A DNA stretch of 8,655 bases. It comes from an uncultured Flavobacterium sp. GTDB lineage: Bacteria; Bacteroidota; Bacteroidia; Flavobacteriales; Flavobacteriaceae. The position numbers and the translations under genes are program-made. A model generated the notes under the pieces. That model was not told the origin of the DNA. It did not search any database and worked only from the letters and a program-made list of their open reading frames with translations. The DNA is taken from the NCBI GenBank assembly GCA_946480635.1, contig CAMLKV010000080.1, positions 1 to 8,655 of the forward strand, written 5' to 3'. This document shows positions 1-6,590 of the stretch, piece by piece (positions within the stretch are counted from its first letter, which is position 1; every line of letters begins with the position of its first letter).

Positions 1-1
1 A

Positions 2-262
2 GAAGAGTATCCATTTATATATGAGTTTATCTCATATCAAAAAGATGAAGTTTTACAACACTACAAAGTAAAACTAGTTAAAAAGAATGACAACCTATAT
101 GAAAGATTCACTTCAGAATCGAATAATGCAAAAGAATACAAAGACAATTTTAAATTATCTGGCAGCTATCAATTAAACGATAAAAAACAGCTAAGTACAT
201 TCAAATTCATTAAAGACAAAACTGAAAAAACAATTAAAATAGAATACAACTACTTTCAATAA
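2..262 (+). CDS. C-terminal end of an unrecognised protein (partial)
   Basis: An open frame runs from the left edge to a TAA stop and gives 86 residues. It begins EEYPFIYEF and ends KIEYNYFQ, and the start lies outside the window. The fragment is rich in Lys, Asn, Tyr and Phe. In its second half short polar and hydrophobic residues alternate in a way that suggests beta strands (for example FKLSGSYQL and STFKFI). No transmembrane segment, catalytic motif or known domain is visible. About 90 bp separate it from the next gene, and a separate promoter is present there, so it probably does not belong to the membrane cluster. Coding is supported by the uninterrupted frame and composition only. The function is unknown. 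Confidence 0.6.
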   Translation, partial: EEYPFIYEFISYQKDEVLQHYKVKLVKKNDNLYERFTSESNNAKEYKDNFKLSGSYQLNDKKQLSTFKFIKDKTEKTIKIEYNYFQ

Positions 263-276
263 TTCATTTCTTAAAA

Positions 277-315
277 AAATTAAAATTTGTTTGGTTATCA
301 TAAAAATTTTAATTT
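277..315. repeat. 12-bp perfect A+T inverted repeat, possible weak terminator
   Basis: AAATTAAAATTT at 277-288 is the exact reverse complement of AAATTTTAATTT at 304-315, with a 15-nt loop between. It lies just after the stop of the partial gene and overlaps the -33 element of the next promoter. The stem has no G or C, so it would be a weak terminator. It could also be a regulatory palindrome or chance in A+T-rich DNA. Confidence 0.35.
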
Positions 316-321
316 ACTTTG
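290..321 (+). promoter_or_regulatory. Bacteroidota-type promoter of the membrane/regulator operon
   Basis: TTTG at 290-293 and TTACTTTG at 314-321 are separated by 20 nt. This fits the Bacteroidota sigma consensus TTG-N19-21-TAnnTTTG with one mismatch in the -7 element. Transcription would begin near 327-329, leaving a leader of about 25 nt before the ATG at 353. The -7 element is also the left half of the inverted repeat at 316-332, so a bound regulator would block RNA polymerase. Confidence 0.5.
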
Positions 322-342
322 TTTTTCAAAGTTCTTTTAAAT
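314..342 (+). promoter_or_regulatory. Putative operator, copy 1 (ACTTTG-N5-CAAAGT plus TCTTTTAAAT)
   Basis: The inverted repeat is ACTTTG (316-321), five T residues, then CAAAGT (327-332), followed by TCTTTTAAAT (333-342). A second copy at 1959-1987 matches 26 of 29 positions; only the central triplet differs (TTT here, AAA there). Both copies lie 15-21 bp before a start codon of a gene in the same cluster. The likely binder is the winged-helix protein encoded at 1645-1941, which is inference from position. Confidence 0.6.
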
Positions 343-352
343 TTTAATAACT

Positions 353-637
353 ATGTTAAACAAAAATCAACTATTCGTTTTAGGAGGCACATGTCTTTTA
401 TTACTTATTCCACTAATTGGAATGAAATTTACAAGCGAAGTTAACTGGAGTCTTGGTGACTTTATCGCTATGGGAATATTACTATTAGCTTTAGGCTTTA
501 CCTGTGAATTTGTTTTTAGGAAAATTTCTAACAAAACTTTTAGATTAGGCTTAATTGCATTACTAGTAATTGTATTTTTGCTTATCTGGATTGAATTGGC
601 AGTAGGTATATTTAACTCACCGTTTGCTGGTTCATAA
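353..637 (+). CDS. Small three-helix inner-membrane protein (unknown function)
   Basis: This 94-residue protein has three hydrophobic stretches at about residues 7-25, 35-55 and 64-86. The second and third are joined by a short basic loop (RKISNKTFR). It ends in GIFNSPFAGS directly after the last helix, and this terminal motif with the preceding acidic residue (ELAVGIF) is the most distinctive part. I recall similar small proteins in other Bacteroidota without an assigned function. It has no enzyme motif and no signal peptide beyond the first helix. It is the first gene after the promoter and operator, and 32 nt separate it from the next gene, so it is probably co-transcribed with the 202-residue membrane protein, the EF-hand protein and the regulator. 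The start is fixed by the ATG that follows the operator. Confidence 0.75.
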   Translation: MLNKNQLFVLGGTCLLLLIPLIGMKFTSEVNWSLGDFIAMGILLLALGFTCEFVFRKISNKTFRLGLIALLVIVFLLIWIELAVGIFNSPFAGS

Positions 638-669
638 GCTAAATAATCTGGAAATTAAATTTCTCTAAA

Positions 670-1278
670 ATGGAATCTAACAATTATTTACAAGACATTA
701 AAGACATCAAACAAATGATGTCACAATCGTCGCAATTCATTTCTCTAAGTGGTTTATCTGGAGTCCTTGCTGGTATTTATGCCATCGTAGGTGCCATCTA
801 TGTAAATGGCTTAATTCTAAGCCATAAAGACATGTACATAACCTTAGAAAGTGATACATTTAAGAAGATAATAGTTACTGCATTAGTTGTTTTAGCTGCT
901 TCACTATTAACTGCTTATATAATGACTGTTAGAAAAGCTAAGAAAATGGGTGAAAATGTATGGAACCCATCATCAAGAAGGCTTTTAATCAATTTTTTAA
1001 TTCCATTAGTAACAGGAGGAATTTTTGCTCTACTCCTACTTCGTCATGGCCATTACGGTTTGGTTGCGCCTATAACATTATTGTTTTATGGCTTAGCCTG
1101 TTTAAATGCCAGTAAATACACATTGCGTGATGTAAGATATTTAGGCATTACCGAAATTATTTTAGGATTATTAGCTGTTGAATTTTCAAGATTTGGTTTG
1201 TACTTTTGGGCCATCGGTTTTGGATTGTGTCATATTGTTTATGGTGGAATGATGCATTTTAAATATGATAGGAAGTAA
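670..1278 (+). CDS. Six-helix membrane protein of the regulator operon (unknown function)
   Basis: The protein has 202 residues. The N-terminus is cytoplasm-like and polar (MESNNYLQDIKDIKQMMSQS, residues 1-20). It is followed by the segment FISLSGLSGVLAGIYA and about six membrane helices near residues 27-50, 66-86, 104-124, 129-147, 155-172 and 176-195. Arg/Lys-rich loops at 87-105 suggest the usual positive-inside orientation. I recall proteins of this type in Bacteroidota beside a small winged-helix regulator, but no biochemical role is known to me. Here the stop codon shares its last A with the start of the EF-hand gene (TAATG), which indicates translational coupling. A sensor or anti-regulator role is plausible but only inferred from the neighbourhood. 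Confidence 0.8.
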   Translation: MESNNYLQDIKDIKQMMSQSSQFISLSGLSGVLAGIYAIVGAIYVNGLILSHKDMYITLESDTFKKIIVTALVVLAASLLTAYIMTVRKAKKMGENVWNPSSRRLLINFLIPLVTGGIFALLLLRHGHYGLVAPITLLFYGLACLNASKYTLRDVRYLGITEIILGLLAVEFSRFGLYFWAIGFGLCHIVYGGMMHFKYDRK

Positions 1279-1682
1279 TGATATCATTTATTCTTTTCAT
1301 AACAGTTAACATTGCTGTTTTCATACTTGTTAAGCAGTATTATGGAAATAAATATTCAATATTAAATCAAACAGCTATTTGTTCGTTAATATTTTATGTT
1401 TTAGCAGTAATTTGGGTATTTGGAACAAATATTTATCTTAAACATCAGTTAGAAATTTTTGATTTAAATCAAGATGGATTTTTTTCTGTTGAGGAACAAA
1501 CAAGTGAACAACAAAAACTAATGAGAGAGGTAACTTCTGATTTAGGAAGAAATCTAGCTCCAATTACTGGAATATTTTATAGTATAATATATTTCATAAT
1601 ACTTTTAACAGGTCAATTTTTTTATATTACAACAAAAAAATTAATTGAAAAACATAATTCAAAATATCAACAAAGCCTTTGA
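1278..1682 (+). CDS. Membrane protein with one EF-hand calcium-binding loop
   Basis: The protein has 134 residues. Membrane helices lie at about residues 2-18, 33-54 and 97-117. Between helices two and three sits a canonical 12-residue EF-hand loop, DLNQDGFFSVEE (residues 62-73). The oxygen ligands are D62, N64, D66, S70 and E73, and Gly is at loop position 6. A charged helix-like stretch follows (EQQKLMREV). Only one loop is seen, so calcium binding would be as a monomeric single hand or through pairing in a dimer. The ATG overlaps the previous stop, and the 3' end overlaps the regulator gene by 38 nt in another frame. A calcium-responsive input to the cluster is an inference. The loop could also be a structural metal site. 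Confidence 0.78.
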   Translation: MISFILFITVNIAVFILVKQYYGNKYSILNQTAICSLIFYVLAVIWVFGTNIYLKHQLEIFDLNQDGFFSVEEQTSEQQKLMREVTSDLGRNLAPITGIFYSIIYFIILLTGQFFYITTKKLIEKHNSKYQQSL

Positions 1683-1941
1683 TCACCGAATTCGTTTGGG
1701 TATCATGTCTGTACTTATGGTTAACGAAAGTGCCGACTTTACTACTCTTAAAGAATTATTAGGTGTTACCGATGGAAATTTAGCCAGCCATGCAAAAGCA
1801 TTGGAAGGTGAAAATTATATTGTTGTAGAAAAGCAGTTCATTGGAAAAAAACCAAACACTAGCTATAAAGCCACAAAAGAAGGACGTAAAGCATTCCAGG
1901 AGCATATTGACGCACTTGAAAAACTTTTATCTAAAACATAA
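1645..1941 (+). CDS. Small winged-helix transcriptional regulator (HTH_34/MarR-like), TTG start
   Basis: The protein has 98 residues and is a single winged-helix DNA-binding domain. The first helix includes INKAFDHRIRLGIMSVL. A second helix lies around TTLKELLG (33-40) and the recognition helix around TDGNLASHAKALE (42-54). A basic wing follows at about 60-76 (EKQFIGKKPNTSYKAT), then a C-terminal helix (KAFQEHIDALEKLL) likely used for dimerisation. I chose TTG at 1645 because an in-frame TAA stands directly before it and the next ATG (1705, residue 21) would remove the conserved first helix. The start lies inside the EF-hand gene, with 38 nt of overlap, so translation is probably coupled. The likely targets are the twin operators at 314-342 and 1959-1987, which would make it autoregulatory. 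The effector is unknown and no ligand domain is present. Confidence 0.85.
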   Translation: MKNIIQNINKAFDHRIRLGIMSVLMVNESADFTTLKELLGVTDGNLASHAKALEGENYIVVEKQFIGKKPNTSYKATKEGRKAFQEHIDALEKLLSKT

Positions 1942-1958
1942 TCTATTTTTTTATATAA

Positions 1959-1987
1959 TTACTTTGAAATTCAAAGTTCTTTTAAAT
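1959..1987 (+). promoter_or_regulatory. Putative operator, copy 2, before the creD pair
   Basis: ACTTTG (1961-1966), AAATT, CAAAGT (1972-1977) form a perfect inverted repeat that extends to ACTTTGAA-A-TTCAAAGT. It is followed by TCTTTTAAAT, as in copy 1. TTACTTTG at 1959-1966 would serve as a -7 element, but no TTTG is visible 19-21 nt upstream, so the promoter would be weak or activator-dependent. No terminator hairpin lies between the regulator stop at 1941 and this site, so readthrough from the upstream operon is also possible. Confidence 0.6.
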
Positions 1988-1991
1988 ATAA

Positions 1992-2300
1992 ATGAAAACA
2001 ATTAACAACATTCCTTTTTCAACTGCCTTTGCCTTAGGAAGTTTTGGCATTGGCACCTTTTTATTCATCACATACATGCTTTTTCCAAGTGATAATCTGA
2101 TTATTATTGGGATATATTATGTAGCTGTAGCACTAATTTTTAATGTGTTACTTCTTATCAATTTATTGTATCAATTACTTACACAAAGCAATAAGGAAGA
2201 TATTTTAATCCGATTACTAATTGTCCTTAGCAATATACCAATCGCATACTTCTATTTTATGATAGTAGCAAACAAATTTAACAGTTTACAACCTTTTTAA
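1992..2300 (+). CDS. Small three-helix membrane protein preceding creD
   Basis: The protein has 102 residues with hydrophobic segments at about 12-31, 36-62 and 70-94. A short charged loop (TQSNKEDILIR, 64-74) lies between the last two. There is no signal peptidase site, lipobox or catalytic motif. It is separated from creD by 10 nt and starts 14 nt after the second operator, so it leads a two-gene unit. The tight pairing suggests that it works with CreD or in the same envelope process, but this is inference. I do not recognise a named family. Confidence 0.72.
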   Translation: MKTINNIPFSTAFALGSFGIGTFLFITYMLFPSDNLIIIGIYYVAVALIFNVLLLINLLYQLLTQSNKEDILIRLLIVLSNIPIAYFYFMIVANKFNSLQPF

Positions 2301-2310
2301 ATCAACAACA

Positions 2311-3654
2311 ATGGAAACACAATTCAATCAATTAAAAAACAGTTTTTTTCAGTCAACAACAGTAAAAATGGCCATGGTAGGCTTTTTAACACTAATACTA
2401 CTTATACCATTAGAATTTGTAAAAGATTTGATTTCAGAACGCTCTAATCGCAAAAAGGAGGTCGTAGAAGAAGTGTCAAACCTTTGGGGAAAAGACATTT
2501 ACTTTTATGGGCCAATTCTAAAAATTCCGTACAAATCATATGACGAATACAATATTACAAATCCAAGAACTGGAGCTGTAACTATTGAAAAGAAAATCAC
2601 AACAAAAAATGCTTTTTTCTTCCCTGAAAATTTTAACAGTAAAACGAATGCTAAGAAAAACACTTCACTAAAAAGAGGTATTTACAACAATGTAGTTTTT
2701 ACTGCCAACATGAATTTTCAAGGAAATTTTGGCAAACTAAATTTTGAAAAGCTCGGTATTAAAACTGAAGATTTAATCTGGAATCAAGCATCTATTGTGG
2801 TAAAAACAACAAATTTAAAAAGTATTAAAAGTGATTTGAACATCGCTTTGAATAATCAAAAGATGAATTTTGAATCAAAATCTGATGAAGATAATTTCTA
2901 CGGAACTTTAGAATCAGATAAGTTTGATTATAACGCTTTGAGTAAAAGTAATGCTTTAAATTTCAATTTTAATATGGAGTACAACGGAAGCAACAGCATA
3001 AAGTTTATTCCAATTGGAAAGAAAAGCACAGTAAGCATTGACTCTGACTGGGACTCGCCTAGCTTTGAAGGGGCTTTTGCAGCAAATGACACTACAAAAA
3101 CGATTAACAAAAAAGGATTTCATGCTGATTGGAAAATATTAGATATCAACAGAGCATTTTCACAACAACATTTAGAAAAAATCCCGAATTTAAATGAATA
3201 TGCTTTTGGAGCAAAATTTATAGAAACTGTTGATGAATATCAGCAAAACGAACGAGCTTCAAAATATGGCTTTTTAGTAATTGGGTTAACTTTCTTGGTA
3301 TTCTTTTTAATACAATCGATAAGCAAAATTAGTATACATATTTTCCAATATAGTATGATTGGATTAGCGTTAATTATGTTCTACACTTTATTAATTTCAA
3401 TCACAGAACATTCAAGCTTTACATTGGCTTATTTAATTGCGGGATTGTCGGTTGTGATAATGATTGGTTTGTATTCAAAATCAATATTAAACAATAAGTT
3501 TGCTGGTTTTATCGGCATTGCATTAACTGCTTTATACACTTTTATCTACGTTATCATTCAATTAGAAAGCTACGCATTATTAGTAGGAAGCATTGGGTTA
3601 TTTGCAATTCTAGGAGCAGTTATGTACTTCTCAAGAAAAATTGAGTGGAAGTAG
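2311..3654 (+). CDS. creD: Inner-membrane protein CreD
   Basis: The protein has 447 residues, close to the usual length of about 450 for the CreD family. One N-terminal helix (about 18-35) leads into IPLEFVKDLISERSNRKKEV (32-51). A large periplasmic domain follows (about 52-315) and contains the family motif DWDSPSFEGAF (246-256). The C-terminal block begins VDEYQQNERASKYG (307-320) and has five helices near 319-337, 345-363, 370-388, 397-417 and 419-440. It includes the conserved ITEHSSFTLAYLIAG (364-378). In Enterobacteria creD is a target of the CreBC two-component system and is linked to envelope integrity. No creB or creC is present here; a winged-helix regulator and several small membrane proteins take their place. 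The molecular function of CreD is not established. A terminator follows. Confidence 0.95.
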   Translation: METQFNQLKNSFFQSTTVKMAMVGFLTLILLIPLEFVKDLISERSNRKKEVVEEVSNLWGKDIYFYGPILKIPYKSYDEYNITNPRTGAVTIEKKITTKNAFFFPENFNSKTNAKKNTSLKRGIYNNVVFTANMNFQGNFGKLNFEKLGIKTEDLIWNQASIVVKTTNLKSIKSDLNIALNNQKMNFESKSDEDNFYGTLESDKFDYNALSKSNALNFNFNMEYNGSNSIKFIPIGKKSTVSIDSDWDSPSFEGAFAANDTTKTINKKGFHADWKILDINRAFSQQHLEKIPNLNEYAFGAKFIETVDEYQQNERASKYGFLVIGLTFLVFFLIQSISKISIHIFQYSMIGLALIMFYTLLISITEHSSFTLAYLIAGLSVVIMIGLYSKSILNNKFAGFIGIALTALYTFIYVIIQLESYALLVGSIGLFAILGAVMYFSRKIEWK

Positions 3655-3665
3655 AATTAGTTATT

Positions 3666-3696
3666 AAAAAAGAAAAGCGCCTAAGGCGCTTTTTTT
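3666..3696. terminator. Bidirectional rho-independent terminator between convergent genes
   Basis: AGCGCC (3676-3681), loop TAA, GGCGCT (3685-3690) form a G+C-rich stem. It is preceded by an A-rich tract (3666-3676) and followed by T residues (3691-3696). Read from either strand it gives a hairpin plus U-tract, so it ends both creD (+) and the peptidase gene (-). The T-tract reaches into the stop codon of the - strand gene at 3695-3697. Confidence 0.9.
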
Positions 3697-5065
3697 ATAT
3701 TCCATATTTATCAATCAAATAAATCAATGAAGTCATTGTGGCAGCACCAAGTTCTAACTCTCGTTTATTAATGGCATCAAATTTATCATTTGCTGCATGA
3801 TGATAATCAAAATAACGTTGAGAATCTGGACGTAATCCTGCTTTTACGATTTTATTAGATGTTAAATCTTCAATATCTGATCCACTATGCCCTTTAACAA
3901 AAGTGTGAATTAAATAAGGTTCAAACAAAGGTTTCCAGCTTTGGAACTTTTTCAAACTTTCTTCATCTGATTCAAATGAAAAACCTCTTGGCACAAATCC
4001 TCCTGAATCACTTTCCAAGGCAAAAATGTGATTTTCATTGTTCTTTTTAGCTAGTTCTGCATACTTTTCGCCACCTTTTGTTCCATTTTCTTCATTCATG
4101 AACAAAACGACACGAATAGTATTTTTTGGTTTGTATCCTAAATTTTTAAAAATATTTGCAACTTCCATACTTTGAACGCATCCAGCACCGTCGTCATGAG
4201 AACCATCAGCTAAATCCCAAGAATCTAAATGACCTCCTACTACCATAATATTTTCTGGTGTTACACTGCCCTTAATTTCTCCAACTACATTATATGACAA
4301 AACATCTTCTTCTTGACGACAAGATTGCTTGAAATAGAATTTTAATTTTGGATTTTGTTTTAAAGACTTGCTTAACAATTCAGCACCATTAGTACTAATA
4401 GCACAGGCAGGAATGTACTTTTCTTTAGGTAAATCGCCATATGTCATAGCGCCTGTGTGAGGAAAATCATCCAATCTAAAATTTAATGAACGAACAATTG
4501 TTCCTAAAGCGCCATATTTTGCAGCTTCCATTGCTCCTGCTCTTCGTTGATCACCTGCTTTAGAATACGACACAAAGGCCTCTATTTGCGCATCATCCAT
4601 TGGTCGATTAAAAAAAACTATCTTTCCTTTTAGCTTTTCTTCTCCTAGAGTTTTTAATTCATCTAGGGATTTCACTTCTACAACTTCAGCTAAAATTCCA
4701 GTTTTAGGAGTTGCTATACTTCTTCCCAAAGCACAAATTGGCACTGATATTTTTTTTCCATCTGTACTAATATAAGCCGATTCCTTTTCACCTCTAACCC
4801 ATTTAGGAACCATTACTTCTTGCAAATAAACTTTATCAAAAGCTCCCGAAGCCTCCATTTGCTGTTTGGTGTATTCCACAGCTTTTTCTGCACCTATGGA
4901 TCCAGATAATCTATGGCCAATTTTATTTGATAAATAGTCTAATTGTGAGTAACATTTAGCATTTGTTAAAGCTTGATTATAAATGTTTTTTAATTGTTCT
5001 TCATCCGATGTTTGTGAAAATCCTAAAGTAGTTGATAACAATAATAAGGAAATAGTTGTCTTCAT
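3695..5065 (-). CDS. Secreted M28-family zinc metallopeptidase (carboxypeptidase Q-like)
   Basis: The protein has 456 residues. The signal peptide MKTTISLLLLSTTLGFSQ ends near residue 17-18, so the enzyme is exported to the periplasm or beyond. A PA-type insert (about 120-245) interrupts the peptidase fold, as in M28 enzymes related to human carboxypeptidase Q. The ligands are all present: H279 (GGHLDSWD), D291 (HDDGAG, the metal-bridging residue), E325 as catalytic base with E326 as ligand (MNEENG), D353 (ESDSGG) and H423 (DYHHAAND). The spacing between these residues equals what I recall for carboxypeptidase Q (+12, +46, +47, +74, +144). It should release N- or C-terminal residues from peptides, but specificity cannot be read from sequence. 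It is apparently monocistronic and convergent with creD. Confidence 0.92.
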   Translation of the reverse strand: MKTTISLLLLSTTLGFSQTSDEEQLKNIYNQALTNAKCYSQLDYLSNKIGHRLSGSIGAEKAVEYTKQQMEASGAFDKVYLQEVMVPKWVRGEKESAYISTDGKKISVPICALGRSIATPKTGILAEVVEVKSLDELKTLGEEKLKGKIVFFNRPMDDAQIEAFVSYSKAGDQRRAGAMEAAKYGALGTIVRSLNFRLDDFPHTGAMTYGDLPKEKYIPACAISTNGAELLSKSLKQNPKLKFYFKQSCRQEEDVLSYNVVGEIKGSVTPENIMVVGGHLDSWDLADGSHDDGAGCVQSMEVANIFKNLGYKPKNTIRVVLFMNEENGTKGGEKYAELAKKNNENHIFALESDSGGFVPRGFSFESDEESLKKFQSWKPLFEPYLIHTFVKGHSGSDIEDLTSNKIVKAGLRPDSQRYFDYHHAANDKFDAINKRELELGAATMTSLIYLIDKYGI

Positions 5066-5085
5066 TTTTTATGGTTTGGTTCTTT

Positions 5086-5093
5086 CAAAAGTA
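5086..5093 (-). promoter_or_regulatory. -7 element upstream of the M28 peptidase gene
   Basis: On the - strand this reads TACTTTTG, a full match to TAnnTTTG. It lies 20 nt before the ATG, so the leader would be about 14 nt. No clear TTG is seen at the expected distance upstream, so only half of the promoter is supported. Confidence 0.4.
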
Positions 5094-5155
5094 ATCCAGT
5101 TTGGCCATTTTCCCTATAATTTTAAGATGATTTTAAGTAATATTTCTAAGAAATG

Positions 5156-5177
5156 AAAAAGCCTCAAAAATTGAGGC
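5156..5177 (-). terminator. Rho-independent terminator of the LKR-like dehydrogenase gene
   Basis: Read on the - strand, GCCTCAA, loop TTT, TTGAGGC (5177 to 5161) form a perfect 7-bp stem followed by five T residues (5160-5156). It lies about 48 nt after the stop of the dehydrogenase gene and before the promoter of the peptidase gene. The two - strand genes are therefore probably separate transcripts. Confidence 0.85.
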
Positions 5178-5224
5178 CTTAAAATTTAGTTTTGTTATTT
5201 TGCTAATCGATTTTTTATAAAAAC

Positions 5225-6430
5225 CTATTCTTTACCATCAACATAATCTTGCAGGTACTTGAATCTATCTGTAAGTTTACCATTTTTACAAATTGCAGCT
5301 CTTTCTAAAATTCCATCTTTATCATTGTTATAAAAAGCTGGGATTACATGTTCTAAAAACATTTCACCAAATCCTTCACTAGCATCTTTAGGGAGTTCAC
5401 AAGGTAAATTATCAACAGCCATTACAACAATCGCTGCAGGGTGATTAACATCTACTTCTTTATTTTCACTAGGATAATAACCATACAAAGGCTCTGCAAT
5501 AGTTGATGCTCTTAAGGTACAAGCAATTGGTCCAGCTACATCACATGAAATATCTGCTACCACTTTAATTTTGTTGTCAGCTGCTTTTAACATATCACGA
5601 GTTAAAATCACTGGAGCACCATTTCCATAAAAATGCCCTGCCATAAAGATATCAGATACTTTGGTGAAACGCTCAAAATCAGAAGTGTAGTCCTGTGGAT
5701 TAGTATAGAAATCTTTTTTATCAGAAGGTTTTCCATCTATTCTTTTGTTGTAATCCAACACATCAATTTGAGTATAAACAGGTTGGGTATATGTTTTAGT
5801 TAAATAATCTTCAATTGAGACCTGTTTAATTTTCATGTCATCCAGAATTTCCTTTGCTCCCATTCCAACTTTACCATGACCTGTAAGCACAATTTTGATT
5901 GGAGGTAAGACAGGACGACGTAAACGTTCTACTAATGCAGCTTTATCAGCAAGAGTTTCGGCTTTAGGCAGAGTGAAGAGTTCATATTTAATCCCGAAAG
6001 CTCTAAAACCATTATATGCTCCAACAATACCCGCGTAACGGCCAAAACCAATTAAACGATGATTCGTTTCATTTACAATAGTCTCATGATCAATTAATTC
6101 GATATTTTTCTCTAAACACGCAACTAATAACTTTCTGTTATAAGGCTGTTTCTTTATTGTATGTGAAAAGAAAAAGTATTTTTTATTAGGAATTAAAGCA
6201 TCAACAGGAACTTCCTTTACACCAATTAAAACATCACAGTCGGAAACATCTTGAGTAACTTCAAAACCTAATTTTGTGTATTCGGTATCAGGAAAAATTC
6301 TGATATCTGAAGTTTCAACTTTTATTTCCGCTTGAGGGAATTGATTTTTAAGCTTTACCAATTCTTCAGGAGTAAAAACAACTCTTCTATCAGGTGGATT
6401 TTTTCTTTCTTTAATAATACCGAATTTCAT
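5225..6430 (-). CDS. NAD(P)-dependent dehydrogenase of the AlaDH/saccharopine dehydrogenase superfamily, lysine-ketoglutarate reductase-like
   Basis: The protein has 401 residues and is probably cytoplasmic, with no signal or membrane segments. The N-terminal part (KERKNPPDRRVVFTPEEL) matches the substrate-binding half of alanine dehydrogenase-type enzymes, with R15/R16. Candidate catalytic residues are K72 in VKEVP and H90 in FFSHTIKKQ. The latter motif and the later GFGRYAGIVGAYNGFRAFG (128-146) resemble the lysine-ketoglutarate reductase domain of the bifunctional lysine-degrading enzyme more than true alanine dehydrogenase. The nucleotide-binding Rossmann motif is GHGKVGMGAKEIL (184-196), and VADISCDVAGPI (291-302) follows. 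By family it would join lysine and 2-oxoglutarate reductively or act on a related amino acid. The substrate remains open because no partner gene lies in the window. An automatic label of alanine dehydrogenase is also possible. Confidence 0.85.
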   Translation of the reverse strand: MKFGIIKERKNPPDRRVVFTPEELVKLKNQFPQAEIKVETSDIRIFPDTEYTKLGFEVTQDVSDCDVLIGVKEVPVDALIPNKKYFFFSHTIKKQPYNRKLLVACLEKNIELIDHETIVNETNHRLIGFGRYAGIVGAYNGFRAFGIKYELFTLPKAETLADKAALVERLRRPVLPPIKIVLTGHGKVGMGAKEILDDMKIKQVSIEDYLTKTYTQPVYTQIDVLDYNKRIDGKPSDKKDFYTNPQDYTSDFERFTKVSDIFMAGHFYGNGAPVILTRDMLKAADNKIKVVADISCDVAGPIACTLRASTIAEPLYGYYPSENKEVDVNHPAAIVVMAVDNLPCELPKDASEGFGEMFLEHVIPAFYNNDKDGILERAAICKNGKLTDRFKYLQDYVDGKE

Positions 6431-6487
6431 ATAAATACTTGATTTTAAGTAAATTGATTATTATAACTAATAACAGATCAATTGTTA

Positions 6488-6517
6488 CAAATATAACACT
6501 TTAAAAATCTTTTACAA
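6488..6517 (-). promoter_or_regulatory. Promoter of the LKR-like dehydrogenase gene
   Basis: On the - strand TTG (6517-6515), 19 nt, then TATATTTG (6495-6488) give a full match to the Bacteroidota consensus. Transcription would start near 6480, leaving a leader of about 50 nt to the ATG at 6430. Confidence 0.6.
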
Positions 6518-6564
6518 CTCAAAATAAATTTGTTTACGGTATTTTATTTCGCTTTTTCTTTATA

Positions 6565-6572
6565 TATATTTG
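6565..6572 (+). promoter_or_regulatory. -7 element upstream of the serine hydrolase gene
   Basis: TATATTTG matches TAnnTTTG exactly and lies 18 nt before the ATG at 6591. The expected -33 position (about 6542-6545) reads TTTT, a weak match. Together with the site at 6488-6517 it makes this 160-bp gap a divergent promoter region. Confidence 0.45.
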
Positions 6573-6590
6573 TTTTTTAGCCTTTAAAAA

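Noticed and set aside
61..70. ACAAAGTA as a third operator half-site
   Set aside because: It is a single half-site within the upstream coding sequence, with no inverted partner.
1911..1966. A complete promoter before the creD pair
   Set aside because: The -7-like TTACTTTG is present, but no TTTG or TTG lies 19-21 nt upstream. The nearest TTG at 1916-1918 is too far, so only the operator is reported.
2928..3110. 60-codon open frame on the - strand inside creD
   Set aside because: It lies wholly antisense to a strongly supported gene, has no promoter or recognisable domain, and its composition follows from the overlapping codons.
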